From assembly GCA_015179025.1 (NCBI GenBank), contig WHUX01000329.1:1-42959 (forward strand): a stretch of 42,959 nucleotides of DNA, in the 5' to 3' direction. A program made the translations under genes and the position numbers. This DNA comes from Terfezia claveryi. Lineage: Eukaryota > Ascomycota > Pezizomycetes > Pezizales > Pezizaceae. Positions 1 to 9,696 of the stretch are shown one piece after another. The notes under the pieces are model-generated. The model was not told the origin of the DNA and ran no database searches. It was given only the letters and a program-made list of their open reading frames with translations. The stretch's first letter is position 1. Each line of letters opens with the position of its first letter.

Positions 1-226
1 GGCCTTTAACATATATATGCTAAAGGCTCTGGCAAAGGTCTCAGTCAAACGTTCACTCGGATAACTCCACGAACACACATATATATGCTGGAGCCTGCCA
101 CATGTCTTGAGATATGCGGCAGGTATTGTTTCTTGTGAATATCCAAAAGATATTCATCCTGAGCAGGGTATGCAGGTCAATATTCCTATTCGGGAATTTT
201 CACGGAAAGGTCTCGGAAACATCTCA
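1..226 (-). repeat. Left arm of inverted repeat family (reverse copy of the 2262-3258 unit)
   Basis: The sequence is the reverse complement of the units at 2262-3258: the elements for TTCGTGGAGTTATC, the AT-rich ATATATATG stretch, the GCCTGCC hairpin arm and the GAATATC segment occur in reverse order. It is truncated by the window edge, so its true length is unknown. With the right-hand array it brackets the broken gene at 808-2239, giving a foldback-like layout. The two halves of the GC hairpin are more diverged here than in the right-hand copies. Confidence 0.8.
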
Positions 227-807
227 ATATCAACTACCACATGACCAGACTATGAGGGGCTTGTGCCAACCAGACTAGACTAGACTACACCATAACTTTC
301 TAATCACATCTATGAAGACTGGTAAACCTTCTGCTCTTCCATGAGACACACAGAAGGTTCGAGGGTTTTGGTTCAACTGTCTTCGGCTACAGAGCAAGCC
401 GAAGATAGGCTTCTTACCTTTTCTTTAGGTATCCGAAGCCTGAATAGTGTCTTTTTGCAGCCCAGCAGTCCTATACCCTGTCTCGCTATATATTATAGTG
501 TGAACTTCGACGGTTTCATTATGACAGACAACAAAGGGTGGGGGAAAAAACCCATGACTGACCAGGGTAGTTGAAGGTAGAAGTGTCATACTTCAATGGC
601 TAACTAAATGAATTTCCAGGCAAACGGTCATAATCTAGGCAAACAAATGGAAGGCTATATGTACATTTAAGTAGAACTAAGATGGCCAAACCGGTTAACT
701 GTCACTCATAAATTTATGAGTACTTAAGGTACACATCCCCCCCCAACTAACATAATATCACATTAACGGTCTATAACCAGTGCCATCTGGAAATTTATTC
801 CGCAAAT
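227..807. other. Non-coding spacer between left repeat arm and gene 808-2239
   Basis: No supported gene. It contains one copy of the 14-nt motif GTGCCAACCAGACT at 263-276, embedded in a short AGACT-rich stretch. A C-run at 738-744 and an in-frame TAA at 748 precede the start codon of the next gene. Confidence 0.5.
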
Positions 808-1460
808 ATGTTTGCAAATGCCAACATTGTGGCCATTGCCAACCGTCTCATCAGCAAAAGTTTCGACCTCGAATCAAGATACCGTAAAGCATTAGACAAC
901 CTAGAGGGTCGGTAAAAGTGGGAACTGGCGACAGAAGTGTCAAGATTAGTTCAGGGCCAGATGGAAAAGATAGCGTATGCTGCAGATGTACAAAAACGCA
1001 TAATTGATGAATGGGGTGATAGAGATTTTGAAGAAATGGAGGCAGATAGGGGTAATTTGGAGCTGGATCTCGCATACATAACTATTCTTGTCCCTCTGTC
1101 CGAGGTTCATGAGAAATATAAAAAAAGAAAGGCAAATGCAGTAGGAAGGCTGGTAGAGGCTTGGAGTGACAACTGGGAGGAGGACCTCGGTGACCTTATA
1201 CCATATTGGGCAGCAGAAGAATTCCTCAGGGCTCTGGCTATTTTTGCTGAAAAAAATAAGAATATAGAAGCAGCTAAGGTCCTCATGAAGCAGAGAATCC
1301 AAGAACGACTTGCTGCTAAGAGGACAAAGAAAGTACCATACCTAATGTCAAGAGATGTCGCAGATAGGATCCTTACCGAGAAAAGGAGAGTTCGTCGGAG
1401 GAAGACTACGGATGCAACCGCTGAGGGAAGTGATGTACAGAATCCGGGCTCATCTACATA

Positions 1461-1488
1461 GATCACATCGTCCGGGAACGATGTGATC
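1461..1488. repeat. Perfect 11-bp stem hairpin directly after the TAG at 1459
   Basis: GATCACATCGT at 1461-1471 is the exact reverse complement of ACGATGTGATC at 1478-1488, with a six-base loop. It begins on the last base of the in-frame TAG stop. Function unknown; it may be chance or a small insertion. Confidence 0.6.
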
Positions 1489-1551
1489 ACTGGGAATAAT
1501 ACTATAGGAAATAAGACGAATACTACTCCGAAAGATAATGCCAACAAGACC

Positions 1552-1780
1552 TCTCCTGCCCCAGGCTCCTCATCCAAATCTCCTGCCCCAGGGTCATCCT
1601 CAAAATCTCCTACCCCACACACTTCCTCAAAATCTTCTACCTCAGGCTCCTCATCCAAATCTCCTGCCCCAGGCTCCTCATCCAAATCTCCTACCCCAGG
1701 CTCCTCGTCCAAAATCTCCTACCCCAAGCTCCTCGTCCAAATCTCCTACCCCACACACTTCCTCAAAATCTCCTACTCCA
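1552..1780 (+). repeat. 27-bp coding tandem repeat (nine-residue unit)
   Basis: About eight copies of a 27-bp unit encoding variants of SPAPGSSSK or SPTPHTSSK. One unit has an extra A (about 1709-1712), making it 28 bp and shifting the frame of the host gene. Such arrays expand and contract by replication slippage. Confidence 0.85.
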
Positions 1781-2261
1781 ATCTTACGCAGAAAGGTCCA
1801 CAAAAACAAAGAACATAATTCTCCGGCAGAGGTAGTTTCCCGGGTGGACACACGTAAGCGAAAGCAGCAGATTAATAAGGAACTGCAGGTGAACGAAAAA
1901 TTGTATCAAGGGAGGAAATTTCAGATACACATTCCTGTCATTAACTTGGACGTAGATGAGGCAGTGGAGGAGATGAAAAGAGGTTTAGTTGAAGACGAGG
2001 ACAAAGATGATGTAATTGCAGTCGAACAGGCAATTAAGGGCTTGATAAATAGAGAGGGGAAACTGAGCATTGAGATCATAAAGAGGAGGCTACAAAGATT
2101 GATGGACATGATTAAGGCCGAAATCAGAGAGGTGGAGGATTCGGACATGGGTGATTTCGAGGATGAGAACATGGTGCAGGACAAGAGGATTTCGAGGACA
2201 TGTAGTTTCATCTTTTTGTTTGAATTTTTTTACTTTTGAATTTAAGGCTTTCTTATAGAAT

Positions 2262-3258
2262 ATATATGTGTATTCGTGGAGTTATCTCGAGCGAACGTTT
2301 GACTGAGACCTTTGCCCGAGCCTTTAGCATATATGTTAAAGGCCTCGGAAAGCTCTCACAAAGGTTTGACTGAGACCTTTTGTGAGAGCTTTCCGAGACC
2401 TTTGTGAGAGCTTTCCGAGACCTTTCTGTGAAAATTCCCCGAATAGGCATATTGACCTACATACCCTGCCCAGGATGAATATCTTTTAGATATTCACAAG
2501 AATCAAGGGCCTGCCGCGTGTCTCAAGACACGCGGCAGGCTCCAGCATATATATGTGTGTTCGTGGAGTTATCCTGAGCGAACGTTTGACTGAGACCTTT
2601 GCCAGAGCCTTTAGCATATATATGTTAAAGGCCTCGGAAAGCTCTCACAAAGGTCTCAGGTCAAAGCTTTGTGAAAGAGCTTCGACTGAGACCTTTGTGA
2701 AGAGCTTTCCGAGACCTTTGTGAGAGCTTTCCGAGACCTTTCCGCGAAAATTCCCCGAATAGGCATATTGACCTGCATACCCTGCCCAGGATGAATATCT
2801 TTTGGATATTCACAAGAATCAAGGGCCTGCCGCGTGTCTCAAGAACGCGGCAGGCTCCAGCATATATATGTGTGTTCGTGGAGTTATCCTGAGTGAACGT
2901 TTGACTGAGACCTTTGCCAGAGCCTTTAGCATATATGTTAAAGGCCTCGGAAAGCTCTCACAAAGGTTTGACTGAGACCTTTTGTGAGAGCTTTCCGAGA
3001 CCTTTGTGAGAGCTTTCCGAGACCTTTCCGCAAAATTCCCCGAATAGGCATATTGACCTGCATACCCTGCCCAGGATGAATATCTTTTGGATATTCACAA
3101 GAATCAAGGGCCTGCCGCGTGTCTCAAGACACGCGGCAGGCTCCAGCATATATATGTGTGTTCGTGGAGTTATCCAGAGCGAACGTTTGACTGAGACCTT
3201 TTTGAGACCTTTTTGAGACCTTTGCGAGACTTTTGGAATACTACAAGGTGTAGACATC
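2262..3258 (+). repeat. Tandem array of about 290-bp units (right arm of inverted repeat)
   Basis: Three full units and a partial fourth begin near 2271, 2559, 2874 and 3160 (marker TTCGTGGAGTTATC), giving periods of about 288, 315 and 286. Each carries GAGACCTTT/CTTTCCGAGACC subrepeats, a GCATACCCTGCCCAGGATG block and a GC-rich hairpin. The unit occurs in reverse orientation at 1-226. There is no coding capacity. Arms made of subrepeats around a central gene resemble foldback elements, but no target duplication can be tested because the left end is cut off. Confidence 0.9.
2509..2540. repeat. Perfect 15-bp palindrome within the 290-bp unit
   Basis: GCCTGCCGCGTGTCT (2509-2523) is separated by CA from its exact reverse complement (2526-2540). 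The same hairpin is intact at 3110-3141. In the unit between them it has lost two bases, and it is diverged in the left arm. Conservation in two units suggests the hairpin is part of the functional repeat unit. Confidence 0.85.
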
Positions 3259-3844
3259 TACAAGAACTATACAAGGGCCTTTATTCACATTATAGGTCTT
3301 GTTGATTTGTCATATTACAATAAAAATCACAAGTGTTACAAGTTCGAGACCTCTAGGTTTTAGTTAAGGTTTAATGTTGAAACCTTTTCACGGTCTCGGT
3401 CAAGCGTTTGATGACTGTGCAAGTTTGCGTTCTTCCCCCGCTTCTTATTGAAACCTCTTCAGATCTCACTCTTCTGATTCAACCTGTCGAAATTTCAATG
3501 AACCCCAGCACACATCAGGGTAAGACTCACTTTCCTGCCATATATATGACTTACTAACTCTCATGTACTAGACTCCTCAGGTGTCCTAGCTAGAATTCGA
3601 ACCCTATACAGTTTCTGAAACATACAGGTAGGCTCTATGCCATCATGGATATGTATGCCGAAGGAGGAGGATTTGACTTATGGACTTGTCTTCCTATAGC
3701 CCCGCAAACCCCCAAAGAACTCACAGAAATGGACCAGCATAATCCCCCCCCCTCCCACTCCAGCCCCATCTGCACTATTCCCCCAGTCCCCCTCTACTTC
3801 AGCCCCATCAGCATGATACTTCCCCACACAGGCATTAACGCCCA
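3259..3844. other. Non-coding spacer with GAGACC/GAAACC motifs
   Basis: No supported gene. Several GAGACCT and GAAACCT words echo the arrays on both sides (2262-3258 and 5880-6470). Short open frames at 3645-3980 do not agree with the better-supported frame that begins at 3845. Confidence 0.4.
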
Positions 3845-5820
3845 ATGTCGCCTGAGCCCTCCTCGGGCCACGACATTCAGGCCACCAATGTTCAAGCTCT
3901 GGTGGCAGCACAGGCTCAGGCACAAGCCATGCGTGAGTTCTTGGTACACTCGAACTCAGTCAACTAACTGGAGCTCGTAAGTGCAATGAATAACCCCACG
4001 TTGATGCTCCCTTGCTGATATTCACTCAAGCCCCGCCAGTCTTCCATGAATTCTTTAACGTGCTTCCCCCTCAACTCCAGAATATTTCGCCACCTATAGA
4101 TCCAGCACTTCTTTCAAACACTCCATCTGGAGCATCACCTAGCCCCGAATTTAAGCATCCCAAATTCAAGTCCAAACGAGGTACTAATATCCAGCCAAAG
4201 CCCAAATCATTGGTCTACCTAATTTTGCCTTCCTCATGCTTTGAAGATCAACGAGAAGTCCCAGCTCTTCCCCAAGGATATATGCCAGTCTTGGAGGATA
4301 ATGAAGAACCTGAGCTTATCCACCGTGCACCCGAGTCAGATGAACTTGACTGGAATTATCTCAGTAAGTTATCTGAGTCTCAAAGGTTGGCAATCCGGTC
4401 TGGATGTAACCCAGACGACCACGCCGAAGTTTGTGCACGTCGACGTTATGTCTATTAGCGTGCCTACGATAATGGTTTCTTTCTCCGGCAACCATGGCGC
4501 AAATTCAGTTTGGAACAAAAAAGGTCATGTGTTCGTAAGATCTTCAAAGCAGCAGAGGCAAAATATGGATTCGATAAAGTATTGGTAGAAGATTTATGCA
4601 AATGTATTTGCAAAACAAATGTCAAAAACGATAACCACCGAGGGCGGCCATACGTACCAGACCCACAGCCTCCCACTTCTGATGCTCCACAAAGCAACTT
4701 ACGATCCTCTTCTCCAGTGGCACCAGTGAGGAGAATAGGCAACCCGCTAACTAAAAAGCAAAATCCGCTAACCAAAAAGCAAAATACAAGCTCAAAAAGA
4801 CCAGCTCTGCCAGCTGCCACAACGAAGGAGAAATCTATCCAACCAGCCCGTGATGCAATCCAACCAGCCCATAATACATTCACTTATCAACAACATCGAG
4901 TCATCGTTCAAACTAATAACACTTCTTCCCCTGCATTGCAAAGTGAAAGTCAGGTAATGTCTCTGCCTTATTCCATGAAAATATAACTCCATAGTAATAC
5001 CGATGTCTAGCAAACTGTACATGAAACTGAGGTTGATGACTTACAAGCTCACTCACAAGCTCAGCTCCATACCACAACTTCGATATCTTCTACTCCACCA
5101 CCATTCAATCAGAACCAACGATGCAACTCTGTGGACGTTGGTCTTAATGAATATCCATCTAGTCAAACTCCCGAGGTTGCCAAACATTATGCTAATTTGC
5201 AATCTCTTCGACGCCCTTCCCCCTCGTTTTCCTAACCGGATTCCTTCTTCCCGGTGTAGCAAATCCCCGATAGTTAAAAGAGCTGTAGATCTCCAGCTGA
5301 ACTCGAAGCAGCTCTGGTACTTAGCTCACTGAGTACTATAGATAATACTTCATCTCACACAAACCCCGGTACCCCCGTGACCTCATCACAACCTAATTCA
5401 CCAAAGGTATATTCTTCCGATTCTCAAAATGAACATATACTGATCATTTTAAATTTTTTATAGAGATAGTCTTCCTCTTCAATTGAACCACCACTGAAAA
5501 AACGTCGTGGCCATCCTAAGAAAACCTTTACTACGATGGATATCATACCACAACCTCAAGCCAATGTCCCAGATTGTGAATCACTAGAGAGTAACATTGA
5601 TGAGACCCAATTAATGGAAGCCAGACCTGATACAATTCATATTTCTAGTACTCACAACCATTATGGAACTCGGACTAACCGCAAATCCAGTACCAAAGTC
5701 ATAGAAGAGCTGGCATATAAGCATCAAGAAACCTCTGCTAAGAACAGGATCGAGGCACTCCGCAATGGGAAAGTCAAACTACAGAACAAAAAGGTTTCTG
5801 GATGGTCTCAGCGAACGTAG
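3845..5820 (+). pseudogene. Broken multi-exon gene for an AT-hook-like protein of unknown function
   Basis: Frame and splice signals give exons of about 3845-3976, 4081-4953, 5011-5406 and 5470-5820, all joined in phase 0. The introns are 3977-4080 (GTAAGT donor; least certain), 4954-5010 (GTAATG...CTAG) and 5407-5469 (GTATAT...ATAG). The product would be about 580 residues: an Ala/Gln-rich start (VAAQAQAQAMREF), a conserved-looking block (DELDWNYLSKLSESQR, then YGFDKVLVEDLCKCICKTN), an AT-hook-like HRGRPYVP at about 4636-4659, a Ser/Pro/Gln-rich linker, a second hook-like KKRRGHPKK at about 5494-5520 and a basic C-terminus. Nonsense codons lie at 3965 (TAA), 4456 (TAG), 5233 (TAA), 5257 (TAG) and 5275 (TAA), yet the frame is otherwise kept. 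All five fit Gln codons changed by C to T. The AT-hooks suggest DNA binding (inference). The exact start is unsure, and I recognise no family. Confidence 0.6.
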
Positions 5821-5879
5821 GCCAGGTCTACTAAAGGTCAATAAGATTGTCGTGGCATTGTTATTTGTGTGTTTCTTGA

Positions 5880-6245
5880 TTTGAATTTGCTTTGAGACCT
5901 TTTTTTTGCTTCTATTGGAGTCTTTTGCTAGGTTTCCGTAGGGTTAAATTTGAATTTGCTTGGAGACCTTTTTTTTGCTTCTATTGGAGTCTTTTGCTAG
6001 GTTTCCATAGGGTTAAATTTAAATTCACACGAGACATTTATATGGCTTCTATTCGAGTCTTTTGCTAGGTTTCCATAGAGTTAAATTTAAATTCACACGA
6101 GACATTTATATGGCTTCTATTCGAGTCCTTTGCCAGGTTTCCGTGGAGTGAATTTACATGAGATATTACATTGGCTTCTATTCGAGTCCTTTGCCAGGTT
6201 TCCGTGCAGTGAATTTACATGAGATTTTGCATTGGCTTCTGTCAC
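5880..6245 (+). repeat. Tandem array of 60-70 bp units
   Basis: About six units share TTCTATT(C/G)GAGTC, TTTGC(T/C)AGGTTTCC and a TAAATTTGAATT or GTGAATTTACA segment. The first units are about 69 bp and the last ones about 60 bp. The array sits 60 bp after the end of the broken gene at 3845-5820 and shares the GAGACC word with the 290-bp array, so both may belong to one composite element. Confidence 0.85.
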
Positions 6246-6480
6246 GAGCCCTAGCAGTAACTTCACTAGTGAGACCTATGTAAAGTTTCCATAGGACGGA
6301 GATCATAATACGCGAAACCTAAACAAAGTTTTGTTCGAAACCTCAAAAGGTTTATCTGAAACCACCAAAAGTTTCCGAGTAGACCTTTGGAGGTTTCCCA
6401 TACAATTGTTGATGCGAAACCTCTTTTGGTCTCACTCTTGAGACCTGACCAAATGAACCACAGTGTAGATGCCATATGAC
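6246..6480. other. GAAACCT/GAGACCT-rich non-coding tail
   Basis: Many short GAAACC, GAGACC and GGTTTC words in both orientations (for example around 6318-6440) continue the style of the preceding array without a clear period. No gene is seen. Confidence 0.4.
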
Positions 6481-6486
6481 AACAGG

Positions 6487-6560
6487 GGGCCTGACCGAAG
6501 CCCGCGCCTAACAAAACCCAACCAAAATCAAATAACAAACCAACCAAAATCGAATCTCAA
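6487..6560 (-). repeat. Copy of dispersed GGCTTCAGTCAGGC-type repeat (reverse)
   Basis: The GCCTGACCGAAGCCC word followed by (CCAAAATCAAATAAC)-like runs and AGGGCCACCCTCTCGGC is repeated with variation near 7733-7890, and in forward orientation near 8080-8250. No coding capacity. Confidence 0.5.
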
Positions 6561-6614
6561 GGGCCACCCTCTCGGCTCCCAGTTAGACAGATTTGCCCCT
6601 CTATAGCTGCGAAC

Positions 6615-7143
6615 TACGCCTGGGCACGAGCCGAGCCGGCTCGAGCCCGGAGGTCGTTGTAACCGCGAAATACCGAAGGTACCCGGTGAGTGGAAATCTT
6701 CAAAATGCGTTGCAGTTCCACCCTTTCCTCTTTTTTTTTTTTCTCAATAACACAACCTCCTCCGGCAGTCCTGAAGTTCATTTCCTCCCTTCAGAATTTA
6801 CAACTATAATCGCTCCATTTCCGACATAACCAAACACGCCTACCAACACAAGAGGAGGAAACTGCACAAATTGATGAAATCACCGCTGTATCTCGCTATG
6901 GTTGAAACCTACCATTTGCTCGGTTACGACAATATTGCAGTCCTATGTATCGTCCGATTTCGCAGCCGACTTTAGGTGGACGATGAAGGTTGAAATTGAT
7001 TCTGTCCATTCCACGTCTGTGTATATCTGTATCTTCCATATTTCTGCGTCTTTGATTTTTTCCATGACCTATACAGATATGTAGCGTACGCAGTTATCTA
7101 TTTACTCTTGCAATTCTCGCGAGCCGGCTCGTGCCCAGGCCTA
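6615..7143. mobile_element. hAT-like MITE with 8-bp target duplication
   Basis: The termini TACGCCTGGGCACGAGCC and GGCTCGTGCCCAGGCCTA are inverted repeats. CTGCGAAC is present immediately outside both ends (6607-6614 and 7144-7151), a perfect 8-bp target duplication as expected for hAT transposition. Relatives with the same ends lie at 9620-9696 and 34966-35085, but they are only about 80-120 bp. This one therefore carries about 400 bp of extra interior, with a T-run at 6730-6742 and no convincing gene. No transposase is encoded, so it would depend on one supplied elsewhere. Confidence 0.8.
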
Positions 7144-7151
7144 CTGCGAAC

Positions 7152-8079
7152 AGCTTCAGTTCTTTTGAGAACATCGGCATTCTTACAAGTTCAAGTTGTG
7201 AAGGGTATCGGTAGTCTCTACAGAGCAGTGTTCCAGGCACCCCGAGAGAAAATCAAACTCGCGGAAGGCCAGGGCCACTCGCCCCCAGGAGACCACCCAT
7301 CTCCTGGCTGGCCCGGGCCCCGCGGGAGAATACGGAATGACCGGACCACTCGCCAGTATGAGAAAAATGAGGTTTACCCTATCTTGATAATTTCGATGAT
7401 GTGAGCTCATTACCCTAACTAGACACCTGACTTGTCCACCGGATACTTAACTTGTCAATATGCAGTTGTGAGTACGTCGCATCAGACCGGCAGTAGCTAT
7501 GCTTATCACTCAAGATGCTTCCGACATATCTTGAGCTCGCCATGCACAGCATTTTACCACACAGCGCAGGCTTACCACTTAAGGTATGCCTGCCACACAA
7601 GGTGAGCTTGTTTTTCAGGGTAATGCCTGGCAACTTTATGTGCGCTTGCCACATAAGATAAGCTCAGGTAAGAATGTAAGCTCAGCACACAAGACATTCT
7701 CACCAAGTTATTGCACAATTTAACCCTGCGAGGCATGACTGAGGCCCGTGCCTTAATAAACTGGAAAGACAACATGGTATGAACTCAAGAGCCGGTTGGC
7801 TAGGTAGCAAAACAACCAAAATCAAGTAACAACCAAAAATATCTGACCAAAATCAAATAAAATTCGCAAGGGCCGCCCTCCCGGCCATCCGTCTATATAG
7901 GAAGCTGAAGAAAGGCTTAGAAAGCTTCTACTGCGTCCAATCGTGTCCGTGGGAGTACATTCTAGGCTCAAACGCAAACAGGAACAGTGGCGGATTTGAC
8001 ATTTGCCTTTACATTTACAGAAAGCTTGCCGGAAGAGGGGATCCCTAATGTAAAAAGGCACAGTAGAGATTTGGGAGCG
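7152..8079. other. Non-coding region with repeat fragments
   Basis: No supported gene. 7312-7330 is the exact reverse complement of 8767-8785 (19 bp, CCCGCGGGGCCCGGG core). 7730-7890 carries a diverged reverse copy of the GACTGAGGCCC repeat with several CCAAAATCAAATAA words. Short open frames here look like chance. Confidence 0.4.
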
Positions 8080-8250
8080 GGCTTCAGTCAGGCTCCTTTG
8101 GGTCATTGGGCACATGGGAGTCCCGCTTCACTTGAGTCTGGTTTTATTTTTTATTTTATATTTGGTTGGGGCAGGCTTCAGTCAGGCCTCTCGGGGTCAT
8201 CTGGCACTAGCCGGTTAATGACAGCATAGGGGTTCCCTTTCACTTGACTT
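8080..8250 (+). repeat. Dispersed repeat: two direct GGCTTCAGTCAGGC modules
   Basis: GCTTCAGTCAGGC plus CTTTGGGTCATTGGGCAC at about 8085-8115 is followed by a second module at about 8178-8210 (GCTTCAGTCAGGC, CTCGGGGTCATCTGGCAC). The second, with its GTTAATGACAGCAT and TTTCACTTGAC extension, matches the reverse complement of 26975-27047. The word also occurs reversed at 8466-8480. It is probably a MITE or SINE-like family, and the ends are not resolved. Confidence 0.6.
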
Positions 8251-8763
8251 TATCTGATTTCTTTTTACCTATATATACTTTCCCAATTGGGACTCAAGTT
8301 CATTTTGTTTGCGGTATATAGTCGCCGGCAGTCGAACCTTTCCATTTTGCCGAGATCGGAAGGGTCCATGCTAATAGAGAGGTCATGCATATATAAAGGT
8401 TGCCATAATAGAGGTTCAACTGTAACGCACATAGGGTATTCTGCGATATTATCTCAACCCCAAGGAGCCTGACTGAAGCCCAATCCAAACCTCTGCTTGC
8501 CTTTTCGAATGACAGCCCCCCTCTTCCGGTGAGCTTTCTGAAAGGCAACTGAGGAAAGCCTCTAATCCTACAAATCTCGTACCAGTCCAATCCTGCGCGG
8601 AGGGTTACAATACATGCTGCCGGCCCTTCTGCTTAAATTAATGTCCAATCCCATTAATTTCGTGCTTTACTCCCACTTTGTATTCCCTTGCGTGCTTTAT
8701 TCCACGTGTACACAGTATTTACTATATATCGAATTTTACTTACTTGGGTAATTATGTGCTCCC

Positions 8764-9429
8764 GTGTTCTCCCGCGGGGCCCGGGACCCCCCGCGAGCCA
8801 GGCCTCTCGCGAATATTGAGTTCTCACGACTGGCCCGGAACAGGGTGGAGGGTATGCCATACGATGGCACTAGGAAATCAGGACACAGTGCATCCGCTTT
8901 CGTCTCGAGCGACAGGAGGGGCAATCTAGATGCTAAAGGGTACGGATACTTAGGAGAGGAAGCCACAGTGGCAGATGTGGAACGACACGCAATAGCTCTA
9001 TGCCTCCGAGAACATAAAAAGACCAGCATGCTGGCTATTCTGTCCGATTCCATGGCAGCTATCTCTAGTGTACTAAAGCGGGATCGTATGCGAGATAGGA
9101 GCTACTAGAGGAACGACACGAAAAAGCAACATGACACTTCCACCTCCTGGGTCCGATTACATATTGGGATCAAAGGTAATGAGGAGGCTGACAATTTAGC
9201 ATCGTTCGCCTCCGCGCTAGGCCAGGTTTCCTTATCCCCCTCAACAGCTACGGAAGGCGGAATCAGACTCTGTGATGGCATAGCTATTATCAGCAATTCC
9301 GCGTCCATGACCGTGGCATACCGACCCAGATACCACTCCGCCGTCCTTGTTGCTACTGCGGCTACCTCTTCCGCCCTACTCCCGCCCGAGAACCATACAC
9401 GCTTGCCGCCCAACGGATCTTCTTCCTAG
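8764..9429 (+). pseudogene. LINE ORF2 fragment: RNase H domain (Tad1-like)
   Basis: One frame runs from about 8764 to the TAG at 9427 with a single internal TAG at 9106. It shows the RNase H order of non-LTR retrotransposons: an early strand (GHSASAFVSSD), ATVADVERHAIALCL with the second acidic position, AILSDSMAAISSVL with the catalytic Asp, and after the stop HIGIKGNEEADNLAS, the GNEEAD signature with the last catalytic Asp. Endonuclease and reverse transcriptase parts are missing, so this is a 5'-truncated and decayed 3' piece, as usual for LINE copies. The internal stop fits a Gln codon changed by C to T. No poly(A) tail is evident. Confidence 0.8.
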
Positions 9430-9619
9430 CCGTTGCATCCCCCAGTTCCGAAATCCCGGCGAGCTTGCCCAATCTTACCTCTGTTGCTTCCATGACAGGC
9501 TCCGATAATCCAGTTCATGCACTCGGATGCCAGTCGGACTTTCCCTTCACTTGGTGATGAATAGCTCGGCACTATATGTGAAACTCACTAGAATCTGTAT
9601 TATTAGAAAATACCGTTTC

Positions 9620-9696
9620 TAAGCCTGGGCACGACGAGCCCGAGCCCGACCGAGGAAAAGCTCGAGCGTCCTTGGAAAATGACGAGCCTATGCCTA
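9620..9696. mobile_element. Short hAT-like MITE, degraded copy
   Basis: It starts TAAGCCTGGGCACGA and ends GACGAGCCTATGCCTA, with AAAGCTCGAGC and TCCTTGGAAAA inside, both shared with the copy at 34966-35085. Part of the left interior is deleted. No 8-bp target duplication is visible. Confidence 0.7.

Larger units (their letters stand above)
808..2239 (+). pseudogene. Broken gene for a Ser/Pro/Lys-repeat protein of unknown function
   Basis: One reading frame runs from ATG 808 (MFANANIVAIANRL...) with the last upstream stop at 748. It is interrupted by TAA at 913 and TAG at 1459, and otherwise stays open to about 1710, where one extra A in a run shifts it by one. The shifted frame continues to the stop at 2239. 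The product would be about 475 residues: a charged, helix-rich N-terminal part (to about residue 215), a low-complexity part built from about eight copies of a nine-residue unit like SPAPGSSSK, then an acidic/basic helical C-terminal part (VDEAVEEMKRGL, IKRRLQRLMDMIKAEI) that may form coiled coil. No known domain is recognised. Both nonsense codons could be Gln codons changed by C to T. It lies between inverted repeat arms and may be cargo of a mobile element. It could also be read as two separate short genes. Confidence 0.6.

Noticed and set aside
1107..1712. 201-codon minus-strand frame rich in DEEPGAGDL
   Set aside because: It is the antisense of the 27-bp tandem repeat and of the plus-strand gene, whose composition and length are more convincing.
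808..5820. Genetic code in which TAA/TAG mean Gln
   Set aside because: The intact hydrophobin ends with TAG and the broken genes also have frameshifts, so decay is simpler.
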